Assembly: GCF_025961835.1 (NCBI RefSeq)
Contig: NZ_JAOQOK010000001.1
Coordinates: 1,116,001-1,180,000, forward strand
Reading direction: 5' to 3'
Length of the DNA stretch: 64,000 nucleotides
Origin: Sphingobium sp. B2D3C
GTDB lineage: Bacteria > Pseudomonadota > Alphaproteobacteria > Sphingomonadales > Sphingomonadaceae
The position numbers were made by a program, and so were the translations under genes. Positions 15,846 to 24,478 of this stretch are shown in pieces. The first letter of the stretch is position 1, and each line of letters opens with the position of its first letter. A model generated the notes under the pieces. It made no database searches. It was not told where the DNA came from and saw only the letters and a list, made by a program, of their open reading frames with translations.

Positions 15846-16423
15846 GACGGCGCCCTGTTTCACTCACCGAGACGCCGCTCCTAGCCTGGGGGGATGCCCT
15901 ACGCGCGGCAAAGCGGCGGCGCAGGCGGCTCCGGCGACGCATGGCAGCCGTTGGCTGCTCACTCGCGCTCTTGCTCGCCCCGGCGATCGTGCCGCCAACG
16001 CCGCGCCTCGTCTGGAACGCGAGCACGAGCGCGCCGATGGGCCTTTACTGGATCACGCCGGGCGCGAGCATCGAGCCGGGTGAGATGGCGGTTGCACGCC
16101 CGCCGCAAGCCTTTCGGCGGATGGCGGCCGAGCGCCACTACCTGCCGATGAATGTGCCGCTCGTGAAGCGGGCCGTCGCCACGGCCGGCGACGAAGTCTG
16201 CGCGCTGGGTCACCAGATCTTCCTCAACGGCCGGTGGCTTACCGTGCGAAAGTCGAGGGATCACGCCGGGCGACCGATGCCGATGTGGTTGGGATGCATT
16301 CGCCTGCGCGGCCGGCAACTCTTCCTGCTGATGGACAGTCCGGCGTCGTTCGACGGGCGATATTTCGGGGTTACAGAAGGCGACGACGTCATCGGCGGGG
16401 CGCGGCTGCTATGGGCGCGCTGA
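15842..16423 (+). CDS. traF: TraF-type S26 signal peptidase
   Basis: A 193-residue conjugative S26 serine protease. A basic N-terminus and one membrane helix (residues about 38-55) precede the catalytic Ser in STSAPMGLYW and the general-base Lys in PLVKRAVA; a late GDDVIGGARLLW box closes the fold. TraF proteins mature and cyclise the conjugative pilin in the periplasm. The start overlaps the HTH stop and the stop overlaps the lytic transglycosylase start, so all three are one translational unit. Confidence 0.88.
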   Translation: MRRRPVSLTETPLLAWGDALRAAKRRRRRLRRRMAAVGCSLALLLAPAIVPPTPRLVWNASTSAPMGLYWITPGASIEPGEMAVARPPQAFRRMAAERHYLPMNVPLVKRAVATAGDEVCALGHQIFLNGRWLTVRKSRDHAGRPMPMWLGCIRLRGRQLFLLMDSPASFDGRYFGVTEGDDVIGGARLLWAR

Positions 16424-17022
16424 AAGCTTTGCTCGCTGCCGTGCCGCTGGCCATCTCCAGCCCAGCTCATGCGCAATCGGTCCAGGACTGGCGGCGATAC
16501 ATCCTCGAGGCATCGAGCCGGTTCGGCGTACCGGTCGCTTGGATCGAGCGCGTGATGCATGCCGAAAGCCGGGGCCGAACCCATCTCAATGGCAAGCCGA
16601 CCCGTTCATCGGCAGGGGCGATGGGGGTGATGCAATTGATGCCCGGAACCTGGGCTGACATGCGCGCCCGGCTCGGCCTCGGCAGCAATCCCGACGACCC
16701 GCGCGACAATATTCTCGCCGGCACGTTCTACCTGCGGCTGATGTACGATCGCTTCGGTTATCCGGGCTTGTTCGCCGCCTACAACGCCGGTCCGAAGCGC
16801 TATGCGGACTATCTTGCTGGGCGGGTCAGGCTGCCATCCGAGACGGTCGGCTACCTCGCCAGGGTCGCGCCTGCCGTACCCGGCCCGGTGCCTGCGCCGA
16901 TGCGTCCAGCCCCATCGCCATCGATCTTCGCGGTGCGCAGGAACGTGCAGGCGATTGGTCCATCGGACGCTAGTTCTTCCCCAGCGTCGTCGCTGTTCGT
17001 CACGCTGTCGCAGCGGGACTGA
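16411..17022 (+). CDS. Lytic transglycosylase of the transfer apparatus
   Basis: A 203-residue secreted SLT-family lytic transglycosylase. A Sec signal peptide ends near PAHAQS (residue about 22). The catalytic Glu is in VMHAESRGR, followed by SAGAMGVMQLMPGTW and AAYNAGPKRY, the three family motifs. It should open the peptidoglycan for the type IV secretion channel, as VirB1-like proteins do. The start at 16411 lies within the traF end (13-base overlap). Confidence 0.88.
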   Translation: MGALKALLAAVPLAISSPAHAQSVQDWRRYILEASSRFGVPVAWIERVMHAESRGRTHLNGKPTRSSAGAMGVMQLMPGTWADMRARLGLGSNPDDPRDNILAGTFYLRLMYDRFGYPGLFAAYNAGPKRYADYLAGRVRLPSETVGYLARVAPAVPGPVPAPMRPAPSPSIFAVRRNVQAIGPSDASSSPASSLFVTLSQRD

Positions 17023-17110
17023 TCGTGATGTCGCGTGTGTCGGCGAGGGAGGAAGCTCGTCTCGATAGGCCCAGCATGACGGGTGGCGGAACGGCTCTCA
17101 AGGCCCGCGG

Positions 17111-17147
17111 GTGCCCCCCAATTTTCTTCGAAAATCGGTGCCCCCCA
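17111..17147. repeat. Direct repeats GTGCCCCCCA flanking a hairpin
   Basis: Two copies of GTGCCCCCCA (17111-17120, 17138-17147) flank ATTTTC-ttc-GAAAAT (17121-17135), an AT-rich hairpin in otherwise GC-rich DNA. The spacing of 27 bases and the location between transfer genes make it a candidate iteron-like protein site or part of oriT. Purpose inferred. Confidence 0.45.
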
Positions 17148-17255
17148 CGTCCACTTCGCGGCGCTGCGCTTCGCTCCGCGGCCCTGACAGCCGCTCCGCC
17201 ACCCGTCCCTCAAACGCCGTTCTCGATGATGGGAACATCAGCGTTGGAGGTCATC

Positions 17256-17615
17256 ATGAGCATGTATCAGAGCATCGGAACGGCGTCGGATCGCGTTCTG
17301 GAATCCTTGAAGGCTGGGCTGGAACTGGAGTTTGGGCGCGGTGCCGGGGAGGCATTGGCGCACCGGTTTCTGGAGGCTGAGGAAGCGGATTTTCGCTGGG
17401 ATGCGCGTGTCGAGGAACGCTGGATCGGCGCCTATAACGGCCCCGACGACGAGGAATTCGAACTCGATCGGATCGCGATTTGCGGGCGGCTCGATGGCAA
17501 GTGGTTCTGCGCCACCATGCTCGTGGATGGCGATGGCAATGCCCACGGAATGATGGGGTGCCGGCAATTCCGGTCGCTGGTCAGGGCGCGGGATACGATG
17601 CTCCATGCGCACTGA
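17256..17615 (+). CDS. Conserved hypothetical protein next to the relaxase gene
   Basis: A 119-residue acidic protein that I cannot assign to a named family. Two parts stand out: an N-terminal helical stretch (SDRVLESLKAGLELEFGRGA) and a central segment with RWIGAYNGPDDEEFELDRIA, then GRLDGKWFCATMLVDGDG. GGAGG lies five bases before the ATG at 17256. It has its own leader and is followed by a terminator-like hairpin. Its site between the transglycosylase and the relaxase suggests a DNA-transfer accessory role, but nothing in the sequence proves that. Confidence 0.65.
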   Translation: MSMYQSIGTASDRVLESLKAGLELEFGRGAGEALAHRFLEAEEADFRWDARVEERWIGAYNGPDDEEFELDRIAICGRLDGKWFCATMLVDGDGNAHGMMGCRQFRSLVRARDTMLHAH

Positions 17616-17631
17616 TCGCAGCGCATACCAC

Positions 17632-17675
17632 GGAGAGAGGCGGCGTCGGCTCGGCGGCGTCTCTCCACCTTTTTT
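17632..17675 (+). terminator. Putative rho-independent terminator upstream of the relaxase
   Basis: GGAGAGA (17632-17638) pairs with TCTCTCC (17660-17666) around a 21-base GC-rich loop, followed by six T's (17670-17675). It would end transcription of the 119-residue gene before the relaxase leader. Confidence 0.5.
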
Positions 17676-17726
17676 GAGCCGTGAGGGTGGGAAGGAAGGA
17701 AGAGAGGGGAAACAAGATAAAGGCAG

Positions 17727-17800
17727 TGTCTCGCGACGCTGCATAAGTCTTTGTCTGCACATCCTTTTTTATAGAGACTGGCGCTTCGCGCCGCGAGACA
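17727..17800. other. Inverted repeats before the relaxase gene, candidate oriT region
   Basis: TGTCTCGCG (17727-17735) and CGCGAGACA (17792-17800) form a perfect 9-bp inverted repeat. It encloses an AT-rich tract (ending CCTTTTTTATAG) and a small GGCGC-ttc-GCGCC hairpin. A further GAGAC/GTCTC pair lies at 17848-17862. Origins of transfer commonly sit just upstream of the relaxase gene and contain such repeats; no nick motif could be identified. Confidence 0.4.
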
Positions 17801-17866
17801 GCGGCGGCAGGAATGGCGGAAATCAGCCATTTTGCGGCCCAGATCGCGAGACTCTGGGTCTCTCCG

Positions 17867-19828
17867 ATGTCTGACGACGATTTCACGCCCAGGCTCGGCA
17901 GGAAGCGCGGCAAGGACGGCAAGCGCGTCACTAAATATGTCGGTCGCATCCTCGCCGCGGCGCGGCTTGCCGGCACCAAGACCGGCATCAGATCACGCCG
18001 CTTCGATGGCAGCCGGATCGGGCGCGGCGCGAGCATGGGGCGCTTGCTGTCGAGCCGCGACCGGCTTGCTGGATTCCGCGGTCGGCGGGCCGTCGTCAAG
18101 ACGAGCCTGATCCGTCTCCAGGGCAAGGCCGGCCAGGTCGCCCGCGCGCACATGCGCTATATCCAGCGCGACGGGGTGACGCGCGAGGGGCTACCGGGCG
18201 AGCTCTACGGCCCGGAAACCGACCGCGCGGACGGCGAAGATTTCCTCAAGCGCACGAGCGGCGACCGGCACCAGTTCCGCTTCATCGTCTCGGCCGAGGA
18301 CGGCGCCGAATATCCCGACCTCAAGCCCTATGTCCGGCGGTTGATGCATCAGGTCGAACAGGACCTCGGGACCAGGCTCGACTGGGTCGCGGTCGACCAC
18401 TTCAACACCGAGCGCCCGCACACCCACATCGTCCTGCGCGGCGTCGATGATCGGGGCGACAACCTCGTCATCGCGCGCGAGTACATCGCGCATGGCCTGC
18501 GCGAGCGCGCGTCCGAGCTTGTGACGCTCGACCTGGGGCCACGCACCGACCATGAGATCGAGGCGCGCCTGCGCCACGATGTAGACCAGGAACGGCTGAC
18601 CGCAATCGACCGGCGCCTGCTGCGACGGGCGGACAACGCGCGCGAAGTGTCACCTGCTGACAACGACCCGTTCCAGCAATCGATAGCCGCCGGACGGCTG
18701 CGGAAGCTCAAGACGATGGACCTCGCCGAGGACATCGGCGGCGGTCGCTACCGGCTCGCCGACGGACTGGAAGATACACTGCGCCGCATGGGCGAGCGTG
18801 GCGACATCATCCGGCTGATGCAGCGCGAATTGACCGCGCGCCGGCTCGACCGGGCGGGCGTCGAGCACGTCATCGCGACCGAGGTGCGCGAGCCCATCAT
18901 CGGGAGGTTGATCCAGCGCGGCCTCTCCGACGAGCACCGCAACCGCCACTACGCCATGATCGACGGCATCGATGGCCGCGTCCATTATGTCGATATCGGC
19001 CGGGCCGATGCGACGCCGTCCGTCGCAGAAGGCGCTACCGTCCGCATCGAGGCGACGAGGGCAACGGTCAGCCAGGCCGATCGCACCATCGATGCCGTCG
19101 CGCGCGCCAATGGCGGGCGCTACTCGGTCGACCTGCATCTGCGTCACGATCCGCAGGCCAGCGAAGCCTATGCGAGCAGCCACGTGCGCCGGCTCGAGGC
19201 GATGCGCCGCGCCGGCGCCGGCCCCGAGCGCTCCGCCGATGGCAGCTGGTCGATCCCGCAAGATCATCTGGCGCGCGCGGAAGCCTTCGCGCAGCGCCAG
19301 CAGCGCGAACGCCCCGTGTCGCTGTCCATCCTGTCGACACGGGCGATCGGCGACCTCGCCGCGATCGACGCGCCGACATGGGTCGACCGCGAGATCGCGT
19401 CCGGAGAGCTCGCACCTCGCGACGCCGGGTTCGGGCGTGAGGTGCGGACGACATTGACCGCACGCCGCCAGTGGCTGGTCGAGCAGGGCTTGGCCGAGGG
19501 CGAGGGTCGCGATTTCCGGCTGGCGCGCGGTGCGCTCAACCAGTTGCGCCAGCGTGAGTTGATGGCGGCGGGCGAGCGCCTTGCCCGTCCCGTCGGCAAG
19601 CCTTTCGCGCTGACAGGCAACGGCGACAAGATCGAGGGCGTGATCGCGCGCCGCGTGGACCTCGAGAGTGGCAGTTACGCGGTGGTCGAGCGGTCGCGCG
19701 ACTTTACGCTGGTGCCGTGGCGTGACGTGCTGGAGCGCAATATCGGCAAGGCCGCATCGGGCATCCTGCGTACCGACGGCATCAGCTGGCAGTTCGGTCG
19801 CGCGCGCTCGGGCCCCACTATCTCGTGA
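17867..19828 (+). CDS. rlxS: RlxS-type relaxase (VirD2-like, DUF3363)
   Basis: A 653-residue conjugative relaxase. The N-terminal nuclease domain shows the HUH-type metal motif in ERPHTHIVLRG (about residues 189-199) and a Tyr-bearing segment ARAHMRYIQRDG (about residues 98-109) where such enzymes hold a catalytic or DNA-binding Tyr. The C-terminal half is the DUF3363 region. It should nick the ICE at oriT and pilot the strand to the recipient. I prefer ATG 17867 because it gives the usual MSDDDFTPRLGRKRG-type start; the in-frame codon at 17813 adds 18 atypical residues. The repeats at 17727-17862 are the nearest oriT candidates. Confidence 0.85.
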   Translation: MSDDDFTPRLGRKRGKDGKRVTKYVGRILAAARLAGTKTGIRSRRFDGSRIGRGASMGRLLSSRDRLAGFRGRRAVVKTSLIRLQGKAGQVARAHMRYIQRDGVTREGLPGELYGPETDRADGEDFLKRTSGDRHQFRFIVSAEDGAEYPDLKPYVRRLMHQVEQDLGTRLDWVAVDHFNTERPHTHIVLRGVDDRGDNLVIAREYIAHGLRERASELVTLDLGPRTDHEIEARLRHDVDQERLTAIDRRLLRRADNAREVSPADNDPFQQSIAAGRLRKLKTMDLAEDIGGGRYRLADGLEDTLRRMGERGDIIRLMQRELTARRLDRAGVEHVIATEVREPIIGRLIQRGLSDEHRNRHYAMIDGIDGRVHYVDIGRADATPSVAEGATVRIEATRATVSQADRTIDAVARANGGRYSVDLHLRHDPQASEAYASSHVRRLEAMRRAGAGPERSADGSWSIPQDHLARAEAFAQRQQRERPVSLSILSTRAIGDLAAIDAPTWVDREIASGELAPRDAGFGREVRTTLTARRQWLVEQGLAEGEGRDFRLARGALNQLRQRELMAAGERLARPVGKPFALTGNGDKIEGVIARRVDLESGSYAVVERSRDFTLVPWRDVLERNIGKAASGILRTDGISWQFGRARSGPTIS

Positions 19829-19837
19829 GCGACGCCG

Positions 19838-20014
19838 TCAGCCCCTGAGTTGCCGCTCGACGGCGTCGGCGCTGTTGCCGACCGCCTTCACCGCCTGTTC
19901 CAGCCGCTCGCGGCTCACACCAAACTTGCTGGTCCAATATTCGACCTCATAGTCCTCGCCGAGCGCGATGCGCGACGCGTCTTGCGGCCCGCGAAGTGTC
20001 TTGTCGTCTGCCAT
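19838..20014 (-). CDS. DUF3606 small protein
   Basis: A 58-residue DUF3606 protein, with DASRIALGEDYEVEYWTSKF and VSRERLEQAVKAVGNSADAV as identifying parts. These small proteins of unknown role are common in Sphingomonadales and Rhizobiales and often occur near stress or repair genes. AGGAGAG precedes the ATG at 20014. It converges with the relaxase gene, with only nine bases between the stops. Confidence 0.85.
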   Translation of the reverse strand: MADDKTLRGPQDASRIALGEDYEVEYWTSKFGVSRERLEQAVKAVGNSADAVERQLRG

Positions 20015-20164
20015 GGGTTCTCTCCTGTTATGACGCTGCAGAAAACGCCGCGCGGCGCATGACGTTTCCGCGCCGTCTTGCAGGTCGGCGAGACGAGTCT
20101 TTCGAGCGCCGGAACGAGTCGGCGCGGCACGTATTTCGACTGCAATGGAATGCATTGAGCTATC

Positions 20165-22030
20165 ATGTCGCGCTTGAGCGCGAAGGCTGCCAAGCCGGCC
20201 CGTACTGTGACGCTGGCGCCGCCCGCGTTTCGTCCGGTGCAACTGGCGACGTTGGTCGATGCCGTCCCGACAGGAAGCCGCTGGCTCCACGAAATGAAGT
20301 ACGATGGCTATCGGCTAGAGGTGGCTATCGGCGATGGTAAGGCGCGCGCTTATACGCGCTCGGGTCTCGACTGGTCGGACAAGTTTGCCGACATCGTCGC
20401 GCAGGCCGCCGGGCTGAAGGTGCGCTCCGCCCTGCTTGACGGCGAAGCCGTCGTCATGGACGAGCACGGTCGGTCGAGTTTCCAGGCGCTGCAGGGCGCA
20501 CTCAAGGGAGCGCCCGCGATCATCGACTTCATCGCCTTCGACCTGCTCGAACTGGACGGCGAAGACCTCACCAACCTGCCGCTGGTCGAGCGCAAGGCGA
20601 AGCTCCGCGCGATCCTGCCAGATGGCGAGCCGCGCATCCGCTTTTCCGAGCATATCGAAGGCAATGGCGAGAAGCTGTTGCACAGCTTCTGCGATGCGGG
20701 GCTCGAGGGCGTGATCTCGAAGAGGGCGGACGCGCGCTATATCGGGTCACGCTCGGGCGGCTGGCTCAAGACCAAGTGCATCAAGCGCCAGGAATTCGTG
20801 ATCGTCGGCTGGACGCCGTCCGACAAGTCGCGCGCCTTCCGCTCGCTGATCCTAGGCATCCATGACAAGGGCGAACTGCGCTACGCCGGCAAGGTCGGCA
20901 CCGGTTTCACGATGGATGAGATCCTTTCGCTCATGGAGCGGATGAAGCCGCTCGAACGCAAGGAGCCGACCGTAAAGGCGCCGCGCGCCGAGGTCCGTGG
21001 CGCACACTGGCTGAAGCCCGCGCTGGTCGCCGAGATCGCCTATACCGAGATGACCAACGAGGGCACACTGCGCCATCCGAGCTATCTCGGCCTGCGCGAG
21101 GACAAGAAGCCTGAGGCGGTGGTTCTCGAGACCGAGGCGCACGTCGCCGAAGTCGCGGCGCCTGCGGCCAGCAAGGTCAAGATCAGCAATCGCGACCGGG
21201 TGATCTTCCCGGAGTCGAGCATTACCAAGGGCCAGCTCGCAGACTATTATGCAGCGCTCGCGCCGGTGATGCTGCCCTGGGCCGGGAGCCGCCCGATCAG
21301 CCTGGTCCGCTGCCCTCAGGGTCGCGCCAAGAAATGCTTCTTCCAGAAGCACGATGCCGGCAGCTTCGGCGACACGGTCAAGCATGTCGGGATCATGGAG
21401 AAAGATGGCCATGAGGAGCCATATCTCTTCGTCGATACCAGTGATGGCCTGCTCACCTGCGTGCAGATGGGCACGATCGAATTCCATGGCTGGGGCGCGC
21501 GCATCGAGGATGTCGAGAAGGCCGATCGACTGGTGTTCGATCTCGACCCCGATGAGGGTCTTGACTTCGAGGCGGTGCGCAAGGCCGCGTTCCACTTCCG
21601 CGATATCTTGAAGTCGATCGGGCTCGAGACATTCCCGATGGTGACCGGCGGCAAGGGCATCCACGTCATCGCGCCATTGGTGCCGCAGGCCGAGTGGCCC
21701 GAGGTCAAGGACTTCGCCCGCCGCCTCGCCCAGGCGGTCGCACAGAGCGATCCCGCCAACTTCACCGCCGCCTTGCCCAAGGTCCAGCGCAAGGGCCGCA
21801 TCTTTGTCGATTACCTGCGCAACCAGCGCGGCGCGACCGCAGTCATGCCCTATGCGGTCCGCGCCCGGCCCGAAGCTCCCGTGGCGGCGCCGATCACATG
21901 GAAGGAAATGGAGACGATCGACGCGCCCAACCATTTCCACATTGGCGACGCGGGCGAACTGGTGAAGCGTGCATCGTCGAAGGTGCTGGCCGGCTGGGGC
22001 CGCGCCGACCAGGTGCTGCCCGACCTGTGA
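20165..22030 (+). CDS. ligD: LigD-like ATP-dependent DNA ligase with polymerase domain, no phosphoesterase domain
   Basis: A 621-residue bacterial NHEJ enzyme with only two of the three usual domains. Residues 1-about 310 are the ATP-dependent ligase, with the nucleotide-binding Lys45 in EMKYDGYR and the later GWLKTKCIKRQEFVI motif. Residues about 325-621 are the LigD polymerase/primase domain, with catalytic acids in VFDLDPDEG and a conserved GGKGIHVIAPL. The N-terminal 3'-phosphoesterase domain of full-length LigD (often 800 residues or more) is absent, and the frame before the ATG does not encode it. No Ku gene is in the window. The stop overlaps the exonuclease start (GTGA). Confidence 0.88.
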   Translation: MSRLSAKAAKPARTVTLAPPAFRPVQLATLVDAVPTGSRWLHEMKYDGYRLEVAIGDGKARAYTRSGLDWSDKFADIVAQAAGLKVRSALLDGEAVVMDEHGRSSFQALQGALKGAPAIIDFIAFDLLELDGEDLTNLPLVERKAKLRAILPDGEPRIRFSEHIEGNGEKLLHSFCDAGLEGVISKRADARYIGSRSGGWLKTKCIKRQEFVIVGWTPSDKSRAFRSLILGIHDKGELRYAGKVGTGFTMDEILSLMERMKPLERKEPTVKAPRAEVRGAHWLKPALVAEIAYTEMTNEGTLRHPSYLGLREDKKPEAVVLETEAHVAEVAAPAASKVKISNRDRVIFPESSITKGQLADYYAALAPVMLPWAGSRPISLVRCPQGRAKKCFFQKHDAGSFGDTVKHVGIMEKDGHEEPYLFVDTSDGLLTCVQMGTIEFHGWGARIEDVEKADRLVFDLDPDEGLDFEAVRKAAFHFRDILKSIGLETFPMVTGGKGIHVIAPLVPQAEWPEVKDFARRLAQAVAQSDPANFTAALPKVQRKGRIFVDYLRNQRGATAVMPYAVRARPEAPVAAPITWKEMETIDAPNHFHIGDAGELVKRASSKVLAGWGRADQVLPDL

Positions 22031-22833
22031 AGATCGCCACCTACAATGTGAACGGCGTCAATGGCCGGCTTGCGGTGCTGCTGCGCTGGCTGTCAGAGGC
22101 CGAGCCGGACATTGTCGTACTGCAAGAATTGAAGGCACCGCAGGAGAAGTTCCCCGAGACGGCGATCCGCGACCTTGGCTATGATGTGATCTGGCACGGG
22201 CAGAAGAGTTGGAACGGCGTCGCGCTGCTCAGCCGTGTCGGCGAGATCCACGAGACGAGGCGCGGCCTTCCCAGCGACCCCGACGCGACGCAGAGCCGCT
22301 ATATCGAGGCGGCGGTCAATGGCATCCTGATCGGCGGCCTGTACCTCCCGAACGGCAACCCCAGGCCCGGCCCCAAGTTCGACTACAAGCTGAAATGGTT
22401 CGACGCGCTGATCGAGCATGCCGCGAGCCTGCTGGAAAGCGGCCTGCCGGTCCTGCTGCTGGGCGACTTCAACGTCATGCCGACCGAACGCGACGTCTAC
22501 AAACCCGAGCGCTGGCTCGACGACGCGCTGTTCGCGCCGGAGGTACGCGCCGCCTTCTTTCGCCTGACCGGCCAGGGCTGGACCGACGCCCTGCGCACCA
22601 TCCATCCCGACGAGACGATCTACACCTTCTGGGATTATTTCCGGAACGCCTATGCGCGCGATGCCGGATTGCGGATTGATCACCTGCTGCTCAGTCCGGC
22701 GCTTGCCGACCGGCTCGTCGATGCGCAGGTCGACCGGCATGTTCGCGGCTGGGAGAAGACCAGCGACCATGCCCCGGTCTGGATCGAACTGGCCGACAAG
22801 CCAAGGCGCAAGCGTCGCAAGCCGGCGAGCTGA
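22027..22833 (+). CDS. xthA: Exonuclease III / AP endonuclease
   Basis: A 268-residue exonuclease III-family enzyme that incises at abasic sites and trims 3' ends. Motifs are KIATYNVNGVNGR at the N-terminus, LQELKAPQ with the metal-binding Glu, LLLGDFNVMPTERD and the C-terminal RIDHLLLS and SDHAPVW. It starts at the GTG that overlaps the LigD stop; the longer upstream frame is inside ligD. The coupling suggests that end-cleaning and end-joining are made together, perhaps compensating for the missing LigD phosphoesterase domain. Confidence 0.9.
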   Translation: MKIATYNVNGVNGRLAVLLRWLSEAEPDIVVLQELKAPQEKFPETAIRDLGYDVIWHGQKSWNGVALLSRVGEIHETRRGLPSDPDATQSRYIEAAVNGILIGGLYLPNGNPRPGPKFDYKLKWFDALIEHAASLLESGLPVLLLGDFNVMPTERDVYKPERWLDDALFAPEVRAAFFRLTGQGWTDALRTIHPDETIYTFWDYFRNAYARDAGLRIDHLLLSPALADRLVDAQVDRHVRGWEKTSDHAPVWIELADKPRRKRRKPAS

Positions 22834-22869
22834 CCCCGCTGCCAGGTGACCCGGGACTGGAGACGAGGT

Positions 22870-23700
22870 CTACAGCATCTCCAGCGGACGTCGCCCGCGC
22901 GGCAGGGGAAATGCCACGTCGAGCTGCGCGAGGATGTCCGCATCGAGCGCAATATCGGCGGCGGCGCGATTCTCGCGCACATGCTCGACCGTTGCCGTCT
23001 TGGGAATTGCGATCAGGCCGGGCTGTCGCAGCACCCAGGCGAGCGCCAGCTTGGCTGGGGTCACGCCCAGGTCCGAGGCGAGGGACTGAAGCCGGTGATT
23101 GCCCGGCAGGCGGCCCTGCTCGACCGGGCTGTAGGCCATCACCGTCATGCCATGGTCATGCAGCCACGGCAGGAGATCGTGCTCCGGCCCGCGGCGGGTC
23201 AGGTTGTAGAGGACCTGGTCGGTAGCGCAGGAGGAGCCGCCGGCGGCCACCAGTTCTTCCATATCGTCCGTGTCGAGATTGCTGACGCCCCAGTGGCGGA
23301 TCTTTCCGCCCCGCTGCAGGGCCTGCATCGCCTCGATCGTCTCCTTCAGCGGCACGCTGCCGCGCCAGTGCAGGAGGTAGAGGTCGAGCCGGTCGGTGCC
23401 GAGCCGCTTGAGGCTTGCCTCGCACGAACGCGGCAGCCGGGCGCGGGAGGCGTTCTGCGGATAGGCCTTGCTGACCAGGAACACCTCGTCGCGCCGGCCG
23501 GCGATCGCTTCGCCGACCAGTGTCTCGCTCGCGCCCTCGCCGTACATCTCGGCGGTATCGATCAGCGTCATGCCAAGATCGACACCGGCGCGCAGCGCGG
23601 CCATTTCGGCGTCGCGACGGTCCTTGCGCTCCCCGATCATCCATGTCCCCTGTCCGAGGCAGGGTACCTGCTCGCCGCCTGGCAGATCGATATTGCGCAT
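22870..23700 (-). CDS. Aldo/keto reductase
   Basis: A 276-residue aldo/keto reductase. The catalytic tetrad is visible: Asp and Tyr in LIDTAEMYGEG, Lys in LVSKAYPQN and His in LYLLHWRG. The NADPH-binding C-terminal part (GLIAIPKTATVEHVRENRAA) is intact. The physiological substrate is unknown; such enzymes reduce aldehydes and ketones, often in detoxification. It is convergent with the exonuclease III gene, and has no evident operon partner. Confidence 0.9.
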   Translation of the reverse strand: MRNIDLPGGEQVPCLGQGTWMIGERKDRRDAEMAALRAGVDLGMTLIDTAEMYGEGASETLVGEAIAGRRDEVFLVSKAYPQNASRARLPRSCEASLKRLGTDRLDLYLLHWRGSVPLKETIEAMQALQRGGKIRHWGVSNLDTDDMEELVAAGGSSCATDQVLYNLTRRGPEHDLLPWLHDHGMTVMAYSPVEQGRLPGNHRLQSLASDLGVTPAKLALAWVLRQPGLIAIPKTATVEHVRENRAAADIALDADILAQLDVAFPLPRGRRPLEML

Positions 23701-23901
23701 GGACGTCTCCGGTGGCTGGTCCGACAGTCATAAACGCACGGGCGCCACTTCCGCGCCAGCGCAGGCCAATTCATGCGGTCGGCCGGCTGCGGCAGCCCGA
23801 CGACGCGTTCCCAGGCCAAGGACGTAGCGCAGCCGCTGGAACGGCGAATGTACCGAGCCGTTCAGAAGAATAGATGACAGCCTTACTGGGAAACGATCGA
23901 A

Positions 23902-24093
23902 GTGACCACGCCGGGAGAACCTACCACGCCGCCGATGAACCGGGCGGAGCGACGTGCGCTCAAGTCAAGGAACCGCGAGCGCGCACCGCGGAATTGCCCG
24001 TGCTGTGCCGAACCTCCCGACGCTCATGAACACCCGCTCGGCCATGCGGTCGAACAGACGACGGCTGTCGGCAGCGCTTCCCAGCACGGTTGA
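23902..24093 (+). CDS. Possible small Cys-motif protein, low support
   Basis: A 63-codon frame from a GTG, with a basic segment (MNRAERRALKSRNRERA) and a CPCC motif. There is no clear ribosome site and no family I recognise. It lies in the 424-base gap between the aldo/keto reductase and the next leftward gene, where I see no other signal. It could be spurious. Confidence 0.25.
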   Translation: MTTPGEPTTPPMNRAERRALKSRNRERAPRNCPCCAEPPDAHEHPLGHAVEQTTAVGSASQHG

Positions 24094-24124
24094 GCTGGTC
24101 GCAGACAGGTGCGGCCCCACGGTA

Positions 24125-24478
24125 TCAGCTTACACCAGCGGACCAGTCAGCATAGGGCGTGTTGCGGGCCATGTGGCGGTTGAGGTCGGGCGCGCCGTCG
24201 TCCCACCAGACGGGTCCCCGCTCGCCGAGCGCGATCTTTGCACGATCGACGGCAGCGTGGGCGGCCGCCTCGGCGTCTGGGTCGCCGGCCCGGCGCGCCC
24301 TAGCCACCGCGCGCCGCGCGGTCATCAGTTCCTTCACCAGTCTCTCGCGCAGCTCGGGCACGAGCGCCGGGTTGCTGGTCCGCCACAGACGCCCGCGCAC
24401 CACGAAGTAACGGCCATCCGGGGTTGTCGGATAGGCCTTGGCATCGCGCGCAAGGCGGACGCGGCCTGGCTTGCTCAC
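24125..24478 (-). CDS. Conserved hypothetical protein coupled to trxC
   Basis: A 117-residue protein with YFVVRGRLWRTSNPALVPEL near the start and a highly helical, Ala/Arg-rich middle (TARRAVARARRAGDPDAEAA), ending in WWDDGAPDLNRHMARNTPYA. I do not know its function. It begins at a GTG overlapping the thioredoxin stop (GTGA), so it is made together with thioredoxin; a longer extension in the same frame lies in trxC and is rejected. Confidence 0.7.
   Translation of the reverse strand: MSKPGRVRLARDAKAYPTTPDGRYFVVRGRLWRTSNPALVPELRERLVKELMTARRAVARARRAGDPDAEAAAHAAVDRAKIALGERGPVWWDDGAPDLNRHMARNTPYADWSAGVS

Noticed and set aside
20852..21940. Long open frame (362 codons) on the minus strand inside ligD
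   Set aside because: It mirrors the ligD coding frame of GC-rich DNA, has no recognisable domain and no start signals; LigD motifs on the plus strand are clear.
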